This document shows, one piece after another, positions 1-7,849 of a stretch of 32,121 bases of DNA. Both the position numbers and the translations under genes were made by a program. The notes under the pieces were generated by a model. It was not told where the DNA came from. It did not search any database and saw only the letters and a program-made list of their open reading frames with translations. Source of the DNA: Bacteroidia bacterium (GTDB taxonomy: Bacteria > Bacteroidota > Bacteroidia > Bacteroidales > Dysgonomonadaceae); the NCBI GenBank assembly GCA_030539475.1, contig JAUNRY010000001.1:1-32121 (forward strand), given 5' to 3'. Each line of letters starts with the position of its first letter. The stretch's first letter is position 1.

Positions 1-80
1 CCAAGATACTGCTTTTTTGTGATTTGGCAAAGGAATTCAGGTGAAAAATAGCGCCGAAAGACGATTTTTTTATCTTTCGT

Positions 81-119
81 TAAAAAATTCACGGGATGAT
101 TTCAAACCATCCCGTGAAT
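81..119 (-). terminator. Intrinsic terminator downstream of secA
   Basis: A perfect 12-base inverted repeat (87-98 paired with 108-119, core CACGGGATG) encloses a 9-base loop. Read on the minus strand it is followed by a run of T (complement of 82-86). It lies about 60 bases past the secA stop, so it is the likely end of the secA transcript. Positions 1-80 contain no gene that I can support, only a weaker 7-base inverted repeat (55-61 with 73-79). Confidence 0.85.
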
Positions 120-180
120 ACTATTGCCTGAGGAACTTTCAGTGGTTCCGTCAAGTCAAGAATGCAAGTTAAAATTCGCG

Positions 181-3100
181 TTACCCGGCTTGGCCGTGGC
201 AATTTTTAAATTTCTTTCCGCTGCCGCAAGGACAGGGATCGTTTCTTCCTACTTTCTTTTCAACACGTACCGGCTCCAATTTACGCGGCTCCTGGCCGGG
301 AGCGCCATTGGGCGAAGTGCGGGCGCTTTCCGCATCGTCTTTTTGAGTACGGTATTTGCTGTAATCGGTTTTCTGTTCGGGAGCGGCTTTGCGAACGTTT
401 TGCGGGTCTTGCACCGGAATTTGTCCGCGCATGAGAATGGATACCGCTTTTGAGTTGATATCGTTTACCATTATTTTGAAAAGGTTGAACGATTCGAGCT
501 TATAAATCAGCAGCGGATCTTTTTGTTCGTAACTGGCGTTCTGCACCGAGTGGCGCAGCTCGTCCATTTCCCGAAGATGCTCTTTCCAGTCCTCATCGAT
601 GGTGTGCAGCAAAATGGATTTTTCAAACGATTTCACCAAGGCTTTCGAACCCGATTCGTAGGCTTCTTTCAGGTTGGTGGCAATGTTGTACACTCTTTTT
701 CCGTCGGAAATGGGAATAAGAATATTTTCGTACATGGCGCCTTGCTTTTCGTACACGTCTTTGATAACGGGCTGCGCTATTTCCGCCAACCGATCGGTTT
801 TGCGTTTGAATCCCGAAATGGCTTTTTCAACAACTTTATCCGTTTGTGTATCCGTTTTCATATCTTTCATATCTCCTTCGGAGAAAGGAATTTCAACGGC
901 CATCACGCGGAAAAGGTCGAATTTCATGTTTTCATAATCGTCTTCGTTGGCTTCTACCACATTTTTAGCGGTTTCCGTAATCATGTTGGCCACGTCAATC
1001 TCAATACGATCGCCCATCAACGCGTGGCGGCGGCGTTTGTAGATAACTTCGCGCTGGGAGTTCATAACGTCGTCGTATTCCAACAAGCGTTTACGTATTC
1101 CGAAGTTGTTTTCTTCCACTTTTTTCTGCGCGCGTTCCACCGATTTGTTCAGCATATCGTGTTCGAGCATATCGCCTTCCTTGAAGCCCATGCGGTCCAT
1201 GAGCCCGGCAATACGTTCGGTAGCGAAAAGGCGCATCAAATCGTCTTCGAGCGAAACAAAAAATACGGAGGAACCCGGGTCTCCCTGACGGCCGGCACGG
1301 CCACGCAACTGGCGGTCGACACGGCGGCTTTCGTGCCGTTCCGTACCGATAATGGCCAGGCCTCCGGCCTGTTTTACTTCCGCTGTCAGCTTAATGTCGG
1401 TTCCACGGCCGGCCATGTTGGTGGCAATGGTTACCATTCCTTGCTGCCCGGCATTGGCCACAATTTCCGCTTCGCGTTGGTGTAGCTTGGCGTTCAGCAC
1501 GTTGTGCTTAATTTTACGCAATGTGAGCATGCGGCTCAGCAATTCGGAAATTTCCACCGATGTTGTACCTACGAGCACGGGGCGGCCTTTCGAGATAATT
1601 TCCGCAATTTCTTCAATAACGGCCGTATATTTTTCGCGTTTGGTTTTGTAAATACGGTCGTTCATATCGTTGCGGACAATGGGGCGATTGGTTGGAATTA
1701 CCACCACGTCTAATTTGTAAATATCCCAAAATTCGCCGGCTTCGGTTTCGGCCGTTCCGGTCATACCTGCCAGTTTGTTGTACATCCTGAAATAGTTCTG
1801 CAACGTAATGGTGGCGAAAGTTTGCGTGGCGGCTTCCACTTTCACGCGCTCTTTGGCTTCAATGGCCTGGTGCAATCCATCGGAATAGCGGCGGCCTTCC
1901 ATGATACGGCCGGTTTGTTCGTCAACAATTTTTACTTTGTTGTCTATTACCACGTATTCGTCGTCGCGCTCGAACAGCGTATATGCTTTAAGGAGTTGAT
2001 TCACAGTGTGAACTCGTTCCGATTTAATGGCGTAATTTTGCAACAGCTCGTCTTTTTTCACGGCTTTTTCCTCATCGCTCACTTGCAGGTTTTCGAGTTC
2101 GGCAAGTTCTGAGGCGATATCGGGCAGGATGAAGAAATTCGGGTCGTCTGATTTTCCCGTCAGCAAGTCTATACCTTTATCGGTCAGTTCAATACTGTTT
2201 TGTTTTTCGTCAATTACAAAGTAAAGCGGATCCGTGGCGATGTGCATGTTTCGCGACTGTTCCTGCATGTAAAATTCTTCTGTTTTGAGCATAGCGGCTT
2301 TCATACCTTGCTCGCTCAAGTACTTGATAAGCGGCTTGTACTTGGGCATACCTTTGTAAGAACGGAAGAGCAAGAGCGCGCCTTCTTCCTGCACTTTTTT
2401 GTCGTTTGATGCCATTTTGGCTTTTGCTTCGGCAAGCAGGTGCGTGGTAAATTCGCGTTGTGCTTTTACCACTTGCTCCACGCGCGGACGGAAAAGGTCG
2501 AAAAGCTGATCATCGCCTTTGGGAACAGGCCCCGAAATAATCAACGGTGTACGCGCGTCGTCTATCAATACCGAGTCCACCTCGTCCACAATAGCGTAGT
2601 TGTGTGTGCGTTGCACCAGGTCTTTTGGTGAAACGGCCATGTTGTCGCGAAGGTAATCGAAACCGAACTCGTTGTTTGTTCCAAAAGTAATGTCTGCTTC
2701 GTAAGCCTTGCGGCGCGAATCGGAGTTGGGCTCGTGCTTGTCGATACAATCTACGGAAAGGCCGTGAAACATGTAAATGGGCCCCATCCACTCGGAGTCG
2801 CGTTTCGATAGGTAATCGTTTACGGTTACCACATGAACTCCTCTGTGAGTGAGAGCATTGAGAAAAACGGGAAGCGTTGCTACCAGCGTTTTACCTTCTC
2901 CGGTTGCCATTTCCGCTATTTTTCCCTGATGTAGCACCACCCCGCCGAACAACTGCACGTCGTAGTGAACCATGTCCCAAAGTATTTCGTTTCCGCCGGC
3001 CATCCAACGATTCAGGTATATGGCTTTGTCGCCTTCAATGCGGACAAAATCGTGCTTTGCTGCCAGATCCCTGTCGAAATCGTTAGCCGTAACCACCGTT

Positions 3101-3477
3101 TCGGCATTTTCTTTGAATCGCTTGGCGGTTTCCTTGACCACGGAAAAAGCTTCGGGAAGAATTTCCAGCAATACTTTTTCTAATTTCGATGTGATTTCTT
3201 TTTCAATTTTGTCTATCTCGTTCCATACCGCTTCGCGTTTTTCTAATTCTACTCCCTCAATATCGGTTTTCAACTCCGCAATAAGGGCGTTATCTTCGGC
3301 AATGAAAAGGCCTATTCTTTCTTCGAGCTCTTTGGTTTTGGCACGCAACGCATCGTTGGAGAGCTTTTCTATTTCTAAATAAGCCTCCTTTATGGTATTT
3401 ACAATCGGATTTATTTCGTGCAAATCCCGTTGTGCCTTATTTCCAAATAATTTACTTATAAATTTGTTTAATCCCAT
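181..3477 (-). CDS. secA: Preprotein translocase subunit SecA
   Basis: SecA is the cytoplasmic ATPase motor that pushes unfolded preproteins through SecYEG. The predicted protein has 1098 residues, longer than the roughly 900 of E. coli SecA but normal for Bacteroidota, whose SecA carries insertions. Visible features are Walker A ATGEGKT (about 191-197), Walker B IVDEVDSVLIDDART (about 296-310), the helicase motifs TNMAGRGTDIKL and GRAGRQGDPGSS, and a C-terminal zinc-binding tail DPCPCGSGKKFKNCHG. The start is set at 3477 (MGLNKFISKLFGN). The frame stays open to 3549, but those 24 codons are made of 7-base repeats and look untranslated. It is the last gene of a minus-strand group after an Lnb-like and a phosphatase-like gene, 131 bases from the latter, and is followed by a strong terminator. 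Confidence 0.98.
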   Translation of the reverse strand: MGLNKFISKLFGNKAQRDLHEINPIVNTIKEAYLEIEKLSNDALRAKTKELEERIGLFIAEDNALIAELKTDIEGVELEKREAVWNEIDKIEKEITSKLEKVLLEILPEAFSVVKETAKRFKENAETVVTANDFDRDLAAKHDFVRIEGDKAIYLNRWMAGGNEILWDMVHYDVQLFGGVVLHQGKIAEMATGEGKTLVATLPVFLNALTHRGVHVVTVNDYLSKRDSEWMGPIYMFHGLSVDCIDKHEPNSDSRRKAYEADITFGTNNEFGFDYLRDNMAVSPKDLVQRTHNYAIVDEVDSVLIDDARTPLIISGPVPKGDDQLFDLFRPRVEQVVKAQREFTTHLLAEAKAKMASNDKKVQEEGALLLFRSYKGMPKYKPLIKYLSEQGMKAAMLKTEEFYMQEQSRNMHIATDPLYFVIDEKQNSIELTDKGIDLLTGKSDDPNFFILPDIASELAELENLQVSDEEKAVKKDELLQNYAIKSERVHTVNQLLKAYTLFERDDEYVVIDNKVKIVDEQTGRIMEGRRYSDGLHQAIEAKERVKVEAATQTFATITLQNYFRMYNKLAGMTGTAETEAGEFWDIYKLDVVVIPTNRPIVRNDMNDRIYKTKREKYTAVIEEIAEIISKGRPVLVGTTSVEISELLSRMLTLRKIKHNVLNAKLHQREAEIVANAGQQGMVTIATNMAGRGTDIKLTAEVKQAGGLAIIGTERHESRRVDRQLRGRAGRQGDPGSSVFFVSLEDDLMRLFATERIAGLMDRMGFKEGDMLEHDMLNKSVERAQKKVEENNFGIRKRLLEYDDVMNSQREVIYKRRRHALMGDRIEIDVANMITETAKNVVEANEDDYENMKFDLFRVMAVEIPFSEGDMKDMKTDTQTDKVVEKAISGFKRKTDRLAEIAQPVIKDVYEKQGAMYENILIPISDGKRVYNIATNLKEAYESGSKALVKSFEKSILLHTIDEDWKEHLREMDELRHSVQNASYEQKDPLLIYKLESFNLFKIMVNDINSKAVSILMRGQIPVQDPQNVRKAAPEQKTDYSKYRTQKDDAESARTSPNGAPGQEPRKLEPVRVEKKVGRNDPCPCGSGKKFKNCHGQAG

Positions 3478-3495
3478 GATTATATTTCTTGTTGA

Positions 3496-3523
3496 GGGTT
3501 CCGGGTTACGAGTTTCGAGTGAA
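3496..3523. repeat. 7-base-periodic imperfect tandem repeat upstream of secA
   Basis: Four consecutive heptamers read GGGTTCC, GGGTTAC, GAGTTTC, GAGTGAA. They sit between the secA start and the upstream phosphatase-like gene. The phase of seven is shared with two other gaps in this window (10229-10256 and 20039-20059), although the heptamers differ. No coding function is apparent. Confidence 0.6.
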
Positions 3524-3575
3524 TGTATCGGAACTGGTTTCCCCGTCACACTTATTTTTTATATTTTCTTAATTT

Positions 3576-3595
3576 AGACGATGCAGGCATCGTCT
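3576..3595. repeat. Short perfect palindromic element
   Basis: A 9-base inverted repeat (AGACGATGC and GCATCGTCT) is separated by two bases. It lies 14 bases beyond the stop of the phosphatase-like gene. No T-run follows on the minus strand, so it is a weak terminator candidate and looks more like a small dispersed palindromic repeat or a transcript-stabilising hairpin. Confidence 0.55.
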
Positions 3596-3608
3596 CTACA
3601 CGTTGTTT

Positions 3609-5189
3609 TCAGAACAATTCTTCCAAAATATTCGCTTTGGCGGCATTGGGAGCGCGAATACGCAGCCGGTGCGAAACGCTTGGAGCAATTTCCGTAGCAT
3701 TAACAACCCGGTTAATACGTTGCGGCTTTATGTTGTTTCCGAAAAAGATAACGGGCGCGTGCACGGCGTTGTCTCTTACGCGTACGTTATGATTTGGGTC
3801 ATTTTCGAATACTACCCTCCAGCCGGGTTGTAATTCCAGGTAAAGATCTCCGGAAATTCCTGTGTAAAAGCCATTTCTGTAATGCTGCACGCGTTGGTTG
3901 TATGCTCCGTGAAGCATCTGATGCGATGTTATTACATCTTGAATGCCTGAAGATTGCACGAGAAACTCGGCCGCTTTTTGCTGAAATTCAACAAAGTTTA
4001 TTTTTTTGTCTTCGATAAGTTTCCGGTTAAAAAACAACTGCTGATTGTAGTATTTACTGATCCATTGCTCGCGGCCGTAAATTGCCATGAGGTACATGTT
4101 GAGCAAAGCAATGCTCCTGTCCGGAAAAAAATCGCCGCCCGATGTAACCATATCCGCAGGATGAATTTCCTGTTCGTTGAAATATCCTGTGGAAGCCACA
4201 AAAACGAGGGCATTTTGCAAGCCTACGGCTGAGTCTATGGCGTTGAGCAATTTCTCTATTTCCTGATCCAGCCGGTAGTATATATCCTGCACTTCGATGG
4301 AATAATTTTTATCGAGCGAATTTTCGTAATTGCCCGCGTAAAAAGTGAGCGCGAGAAAATCGGGGTTTTGACGCGTTCCCAACGAGTTTGCTTTCAGCAC
4401 CTTTTCGGCGATTTCCCGCACTTCGAAATTTATATAGGGCGATTGTTTCAACAAACGGACGTTGTTTTTTTTCTCTATCCCAAAATAATGCTGGAAATTA
4501 TAGAGGTTTTTGGTGTACGCAAAAGCGTTGTAGTTCGAGATATCTATAGCCGGGCGCCACGTGATGGAGCTGACTCTCCGGCTCAATGATTCCGCCGTGC
4601 GGTTGTGCTGTTCCACAATGGGTTGGCGGGTTTTGTAGAAGTTGGTTGTAGCCCAGTTTCCGGTTACATCTTCCACCCAGTAAGCTCCGCTGGCCGCATG
4701 TCCGCCGGAGGCGAGCGCCTGCGAAGCGTGCGGTGCGAAAGCAAATACATCGGCCTGTCCGCCGGAAGCAATTTTCAATTCGTCGGCAATGGTGGAAACT
4801 CTTATGGGAAGCGGCGAGTAGCGTTCGGTAGTGAAATTTCCGGCGTAGTTATTATCTAAAAACGACGAAATTTCCCTGTTTTCATTCAACAGGAATTTGT
4901 TTTCTCCTATGATTCCGTGGTACGACGGGTTGGCGCCCGTGAAGATAGTGGTAATGGTGGAAGCCCTGTCGAGATAAGGAAAATCGAATTCCACATCGGC
5001 ATACACCAATCCTTCGTTGAGTAATCTTTTGAAACCTTTTTCTCCGAAAGTATGCTGAAACATCTCCAGATAATCGCCGCGTAGCTGGTCAATGGTGATT
5101 CCCACAACTAATTTGGGCGTTTGCGTGCCTTGCGCGCAGAGAGAAGCTATCGAAAAAAGAGCGACGAGAGATGATACTATTTTAATCAT
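3609..5189 (-). CDS. Exported alkaline-phosphatase-superfamily protein (PafA-like), probably catalytically inactive
   Basis: The 526-residue protein has a signal peptide (to about residue 20, SIASLCAQ) and the overall layout of PafA-type phosphatases and nucleotide pyrophosphatases: VVGITIDQLRGDY near the N-terminus, TGANPSYHGI (84-93), SGAYW (167-171), YSIEVQDIYYRLDQE (296-310) and HAPVIFFG (477-484). By eye, the usual active-site residues are mostly gone. The nucleophile Thr position falls at about Arg75, the D-x3-H metal motif reads N287-x3-S291, and the usual TADHG reads ASTGY (332-336). Only Asp34 and His477 remain. This alignment is from memory of the family, so individual positions are tentative. 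The gene lies between the Lnb-like gene (56 bases) and secA, and is probably co-transcribed. It may be a structural or regulatory pseudoenzyme of the periplasm. Confidence 0.8.
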   Translation of the reverse strand: MIKIVSSLVALFSIASLCAQGTQTPKLVVGITIDQLRGDYLEMFQHTFGEKGFKRLLNEGLVYADVEFDFPYLDRASTITTIFTGANPSYHGIIGENKFLLNENREISSFLDNNYAGNFTTERYSPLPIRVSTIADELKIASGGQADVFAFAPHASQALASGGHAASGAYWVEDVTGNWATTNFYKTRQPIVEQHNRTAESLSRRVSSITWRPAIDISNYNAFAYTKNLYNFQHYFGIEKKNNVRLLKQSPYINFEVREIAEKVLKANSLGTRQNPDFLALTFYAGNYENSLDKNYSIEVQDIYYRLDQEIEKLLNAIDSAVGLQNALVFVASTGYFNEQEIHPADMVTSGGDFFPDRSIALLNMYLMAIYGREQWISKYYNQQLFFNRKLIEDKKINFVEFQQKAAEFLVQSSGIQDVITSHQMLHGAYNQRVQHYRNGFYTGISGDLYLELQPGWRVVFENDPNHNVRVRDNAVHAPVIFFGNNIKPQRINRVVNATEIAPSVSHRLRIRAPNAAKANILEELF

Positions 5190-5245
5190 TGAATGTTGTT
5201 GTCTTTCGTTTTGTTTATAGCCAATAGCTAATTACAAAAACCGTG

Positions 5246-6508
5246 CTAAAAATCACCGCCCCACCCCGCTTTCATATATTTGGACGAAACATATCGTTTG
5301 TTGGTCATTCTTCTTTTCCGCAACATGAACACGTTCATGCCCGACCGAATCCATAAACTCATTGAAAAAGGGATAGTTGCCGGTGGCAATTGTTGCGGAA
5401 TAAACCACCACAGAAGCAAAAAGAGCGTTAAGACTGCAAAGTTAATAAAATGATAGATATTTACCGCTTTTTTTGCCGATTTTACCCAAAATAAAAAGGC
5501 GAAAATGAGCGCGAAAATATTCATCCAGACAAAATTCCAGTTGGGGTTGGTGGCGGGATGCACGGAAAAAAACATCAGAAAAAAAATAACCAGCCCGCCA
5601 AGGCCAAACAGAACAAAAAGAAACGTGTCGTAAATTTTGGGGAACCGGATTCGGTTTAGTTTCACAATTTGCACAACGGAAATTAAAATGGTAATAAAAA
5701 GAAGTGCGAATGCTATCGACAATGGATTAAATACACCCCATTCGCCATCTGCTTTCGATTGATTTACAAGAGGAACAACAATTTCCGTATTTTTCACGAG
5801 CGGATAGCTCACCGTATCGGGTTTTTCCACGTTTGCGCCTTCAAAAGCATTCAAAAGATACACGGGAAGGAACATTTTTTCACGCAACGTAATCGGTTTG
5901 TCGGCATCGCTGCCGATAACCAAATCTATGCCGAACTTCATCCATGGAAAGGCACTAACGCACTCGTGCACGAGGTCGCGAAAGGTTTGTACGTTGGTAT
6001 CGGCCGGATACTGAATAACACCCTGCACGTGCTTTTCGGTTAAATCGCGCGGACGGGTAACGCAATTGTCGTAAAAAAAATTGTAGCGATAGCTTTTATT
6101 TTCGGGTAACGTATTTATGTATAGCGCGTTCCATAGATTTTGTTTTTCTTCTTGGGTCAGGTTCAGTTCCTGTTCAACAACTTCCACCCCTTTCATGCGA
6201 TACTCGTTCAGGAAAAATTCCAGCGGCACGGCTTCCACTACATAATCGGTTTCGCCGCGCACAAAATGATACATGAAATTGGGGCGGCTCGTGTCGAAAT
6301 AGCCGTAATTGAACACCTTGTCGATACCCAACGAATCATCGCGCACCATAATAGCCGTATGCCCATAAACGGCATAAATGGCTCCATCCCAAGGCGATGT
6401 GGTCATCAGGCTGATTTTCGCGCTATCGCTCAATTGTATTTGAGCCTTAGTGGATTGTGTTCCTGCGATTATAAAGAATGATATTGCAACTAAGATTGTT
6501 CTTAACAT
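5246..6508 (-). CDS. Lnb/DUF4105-type exported membrane protein
   Basis: The 420-residue protein starts with a signal peptide (to about KAQ, residue 23). A DUF4105 domain follows, the periplasmic domain shared with the Lnb lipoprotein N-acyltransferase family of Gram-positive bacteria. The candidate catalytic residues are His50 in AVYGHTAIMV and Cys149 in FFYDNCVTRPRD, the conserved NCxTR motif. After a periplasmic linker come four hydrophobic segments (about 263-283, 293-316, 325-342, 350-371) and a basic tail. The layout therefore suggests a membrane-anchored enzyme with its thiol site in the periplasm. The exact substrate is not visible; lipoprotein or lysolipoprotein acyl transfer is an inference from the family name. 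It is the first gene of the group leading to secA. Confidence 0.85.
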   Translation of the reverse strand: MLRTILVAISFFIIAGTQSTKAQIQLSDSAKISLMTTSPWDGAIYAVYGHTAIMVRDDSLGIDKVFNYGYFDTSRPNFMYHFVRGETDYVVEAVPLEFFLNEYRMKGVEVVEQELNLTQEEKQNLWNALYINTLPENKSYRYNFFYDNCVTRPRDLTEKHVQGVIQYPADTNVQTFRDLVHECVSAFPWMKFGIDLVIGSDADKPITLREKMFLPVYLLNAFEGANVEKPDTVSYPLVKNTEIVVPLVNQSKADGEWGVFNPLSIAFALLFITILISVVQIVKLNRIRFPKIYDTFLFVLFGLGGLVIFFLMFFSVHPATNPNWNFVWMNIFALIFAFLFWVKSAKKAVNIYHFINFAVLTLFLLLWWFIPQQLPPATIPFSMSLWIRSGMNVFMLRKRRMTNKRYVSSKYMKAGWGGDF

Positions 6509-6759
6509 ATTTCAAAATCGAATAACGATTACACAAACCACAAAAGTAAAAATTATTTTTCAAAATTAACGCCTATGATTAATTTGCTCCGCCAATCACG
6601 CGGTTTATTTAACTACATTTAAGGCTATGATTCAAAGTGTTTTTTTATTTTTGTATTAGAATTTATTCTGACTTACGGTTATGGAAATAACACCTTTCAG
6701 GTGTAGTGCTGCTATAAATTAAATACATAATAAACTATTGTATCTCTAATTTTTTCGAT
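6509..6759. promoter_or_regulatory. Divergent promoter region
   Basis: This AT-rich gap separates the minus-strand Lnb-like gene from the plus-strand nitroreductase. A TAnnTTTG-type -7 box reads TACTTTTG on the minus strand (6548 to 6541), 33 bases before the Lnb-like start. A plus-strand match, TATTTTTG, lies at 6646-6653. Neither has a convincing TTTG partner at the usual spacing, so both assignments are weak. Confidence 0.35.
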
Positions 6760-7362
6760 ATGAACAAGTTAATTATTTTTCTTTCATTTTCATTGCTGGG
6801 AACAACGTTGTTTGCCCAAGACATCAACCTTCCCGCTCCCGACAAAAACGGCGGCAAACCTTTGATGCAAGCGCTGAGCGAACGCAAATCAACCCGCGAG
6901 TTTCAGGAAAAAGAGTTGCCGAACAACGTGTTGTCTAATCTGCTGTGGGCTGCAAACGGGTTTAATCGCGACGATAAACGCACGGCTCCCACAGCCAACA
7001 ACCGTCAGGAGCTTGAACTGTATGTGGTACTCAAAAACGGTATCTATTTTTACAACGCCAAAGAACACACATTGGAGTTGGTGAAAAAAGGCGATTATCG
7101 TAAAAATGCGGGCACACAAGCCTATGTTGCCGATGCGCCGGTTAATATTTTGTTTGTCTCAGACTCCGAGAAGGCGTCGAGTAAAAATTACACCTATACC
7201 AATTGTGGTTTCATCGCGCAAAACATCTATCTCTATTGCGCTTCCGAAGGCCTGGGAGTGGTTGTGCGCGTAATGTTAGATAAAAATGAGCTTGAAAAAC
7301 TGTTGGAGCTGCCTTCCACAAAAGAAGTGCTGCTGACGCAAACGGTGGGTTATCCGAAATAA
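6760..7362 (+). CDS. Exported nitroreductase-family (SagB/ThcOx-like) flavoprotein
   Basis: The 200-residue protein has a signal peptide (MNKLIIFLSF through TLFAQ, residues 1-20) and a single nitroreductase fold. Typical FMN-contact elements are ERKSTREF (41-48), TAPTANNRQELELYVV (75-90) and the helix NCGFIAQNIYLYCASEGLG (148-166), ending in the short GYPK tail. This is the SagB/ThcOx-type layout seen in many exported Bacteroidota proteins. No peptide precursor or cyclodehydratase gene is nearby, so a role in peptide-azoline oxidation is not supported. The substrate is unknown. It is transcribed alone, between a divergent promoter region and a bidirectional terminator. Confidence 0.85.
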   Translation: MNKLIIFLSFSLLGTTLFAQDINLPAPDKNGGKPLMQALSERKSTREFQEKELPNNVLSNLLWAANGFNRDDKRTAPTANNRQELELYVVLKNGIYFYNAKEHTLELVKKGDYRKNAGTQAYVADAPVNILFVSDSEKASSKNYTYTNCGFIAQNIYLYCASEGLGVVVRVMLDKNELEKLLELPSTKEVLLTQTVGYPK

Positions 7363-7400
7363 TCGGTTGATGCGATTTCGGTAAGTCGCATTTTATACAA

Positions 7401-7434
7401 AAAACGGTGATTTTCTTCCGAAAACCACCGTTTT
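7401..7434. terminator. Bidirectional terminator between nitroreductase and rpmE2
   Basis: The stem AAAACGGTG (7401-7409) pairs with CACCGTTTT (7426-7434), with an inner TTTTC/GAAAA stem around a TTCC loop. A T-run follows on the plus strand, and the A-run on the left serves the minus strand. It sits between two convergent genes. Confidence 0.85.
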
Positions 7435-7454
7435 TTTATTCTTTTCGCAAGTAT

Positions 7455-7709
7455 TTATTTTTTCTTGCGGTCACCATAGCGGCTCATAAATTTATCAACA
7501 CGTCCGGCCGTATCCACCAATTTTTGTTTTCCGGTGTAGAACGGATGCGATGAACTGGTAATTTCGAGTTTTACCAAAGGATAAGTAACACCATCAATTT
7601 CAATGGTTTCCTTTGCGTTGATGGTGGAACGCGAAATGAAAATTTCTTCGTTCGACATATCCTTGAAAACTACCGGGCGATAATTGCTTGGATGTATTTC
7701 TTTTTTCAT
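7455..7709 (-). CDS. rpmE2: 50S ribosomal protein L31, type B
   Basis: The 84-residue protein begins MKKEIHPSNYRPVVFKD and contains ITSSSHPFYTGKQKLVDTAG and a basic tail, the signature of L31. The zinc-binding cysteines of type A L31 are absent, which makes it type B (the zinc-independent form). The start is set at 7709; the open frame to 7757 overlaps the promoter and has no L31-like residues. A good Bacteroidota-type promoter lies immediately upstream. Confidence 0.97.
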   Translation of the reverse strand: MKKEIHPSNYRPVVFKDMSNEEIFISRSTINAKETIEIDGVTYPLVKLEITSSSHPFYTGKQKLVDTAGRVDKFMSRYGDRKKK

Positions 7710-7754
7710 TGCTGTATGTTTGTTTTGTTTTTGTTGCTCTGAATTTTCGGAATG

Positions 7755-7784
7755 CAAAGATACAACGATTCATTGAAATACAAA
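7755..7784 (-). promoter_or_regulatory. rpmE2 promoter (-33/-7)
   Basis: On the minus strand TTTG (7784-7781), 18 bases, then TATCTTTG (7762-7755) match the Bacteroidota primary-sigma consensus TTTG/TAnnTTTG. A transcript starting a few bases downstream would have a leader of about 40 bases before the ATG at 7709. Confidence 0.7.
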
Positions 7785-7800
7785 AATTTAATTGGGATAT

Positions 7801-7832
7801 TTTCTGAAAATCGTTCTGAAAGATTAAATTTG
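7801..7832 (+). promoter_or_regulatory. cinA promoter (-33/-7)
   Basis: TTTC (7801-7804), 20 bases, then TAAATTTG (7825-7832) gives a good -7 box and a one-mismatch -33 box. The cinA GTG start follows at 7850, so the leader would be very short. The site lies back to back with the rpmE2 promoter. Confidence 0.6.
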
Positions 7833-7849
7833 CACAAAATTGAAAACAA

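Noticed and set aside
523..1485. Long plus-strand open frame (320 codons) opposite secA
   Set aside because: The protein is rich in Phe and His, as expected from the complement of a coding strand, and has no recognisable domain; secA on the other strand is certain.
3478..3549. N-terminal extension of SecA by 24 residues
   Set aside because: The extension translates a 7-base repeat tract and is not SecA-like; MGLNKFISKLFGN is the usual start.
6760..7362. SagB-type peptide-azoline (TOMM) cluster
   Set aside because: There is no precursor peptide, cyclodehydratase or YcaO gene nearby, and the protein has a signal peptide.
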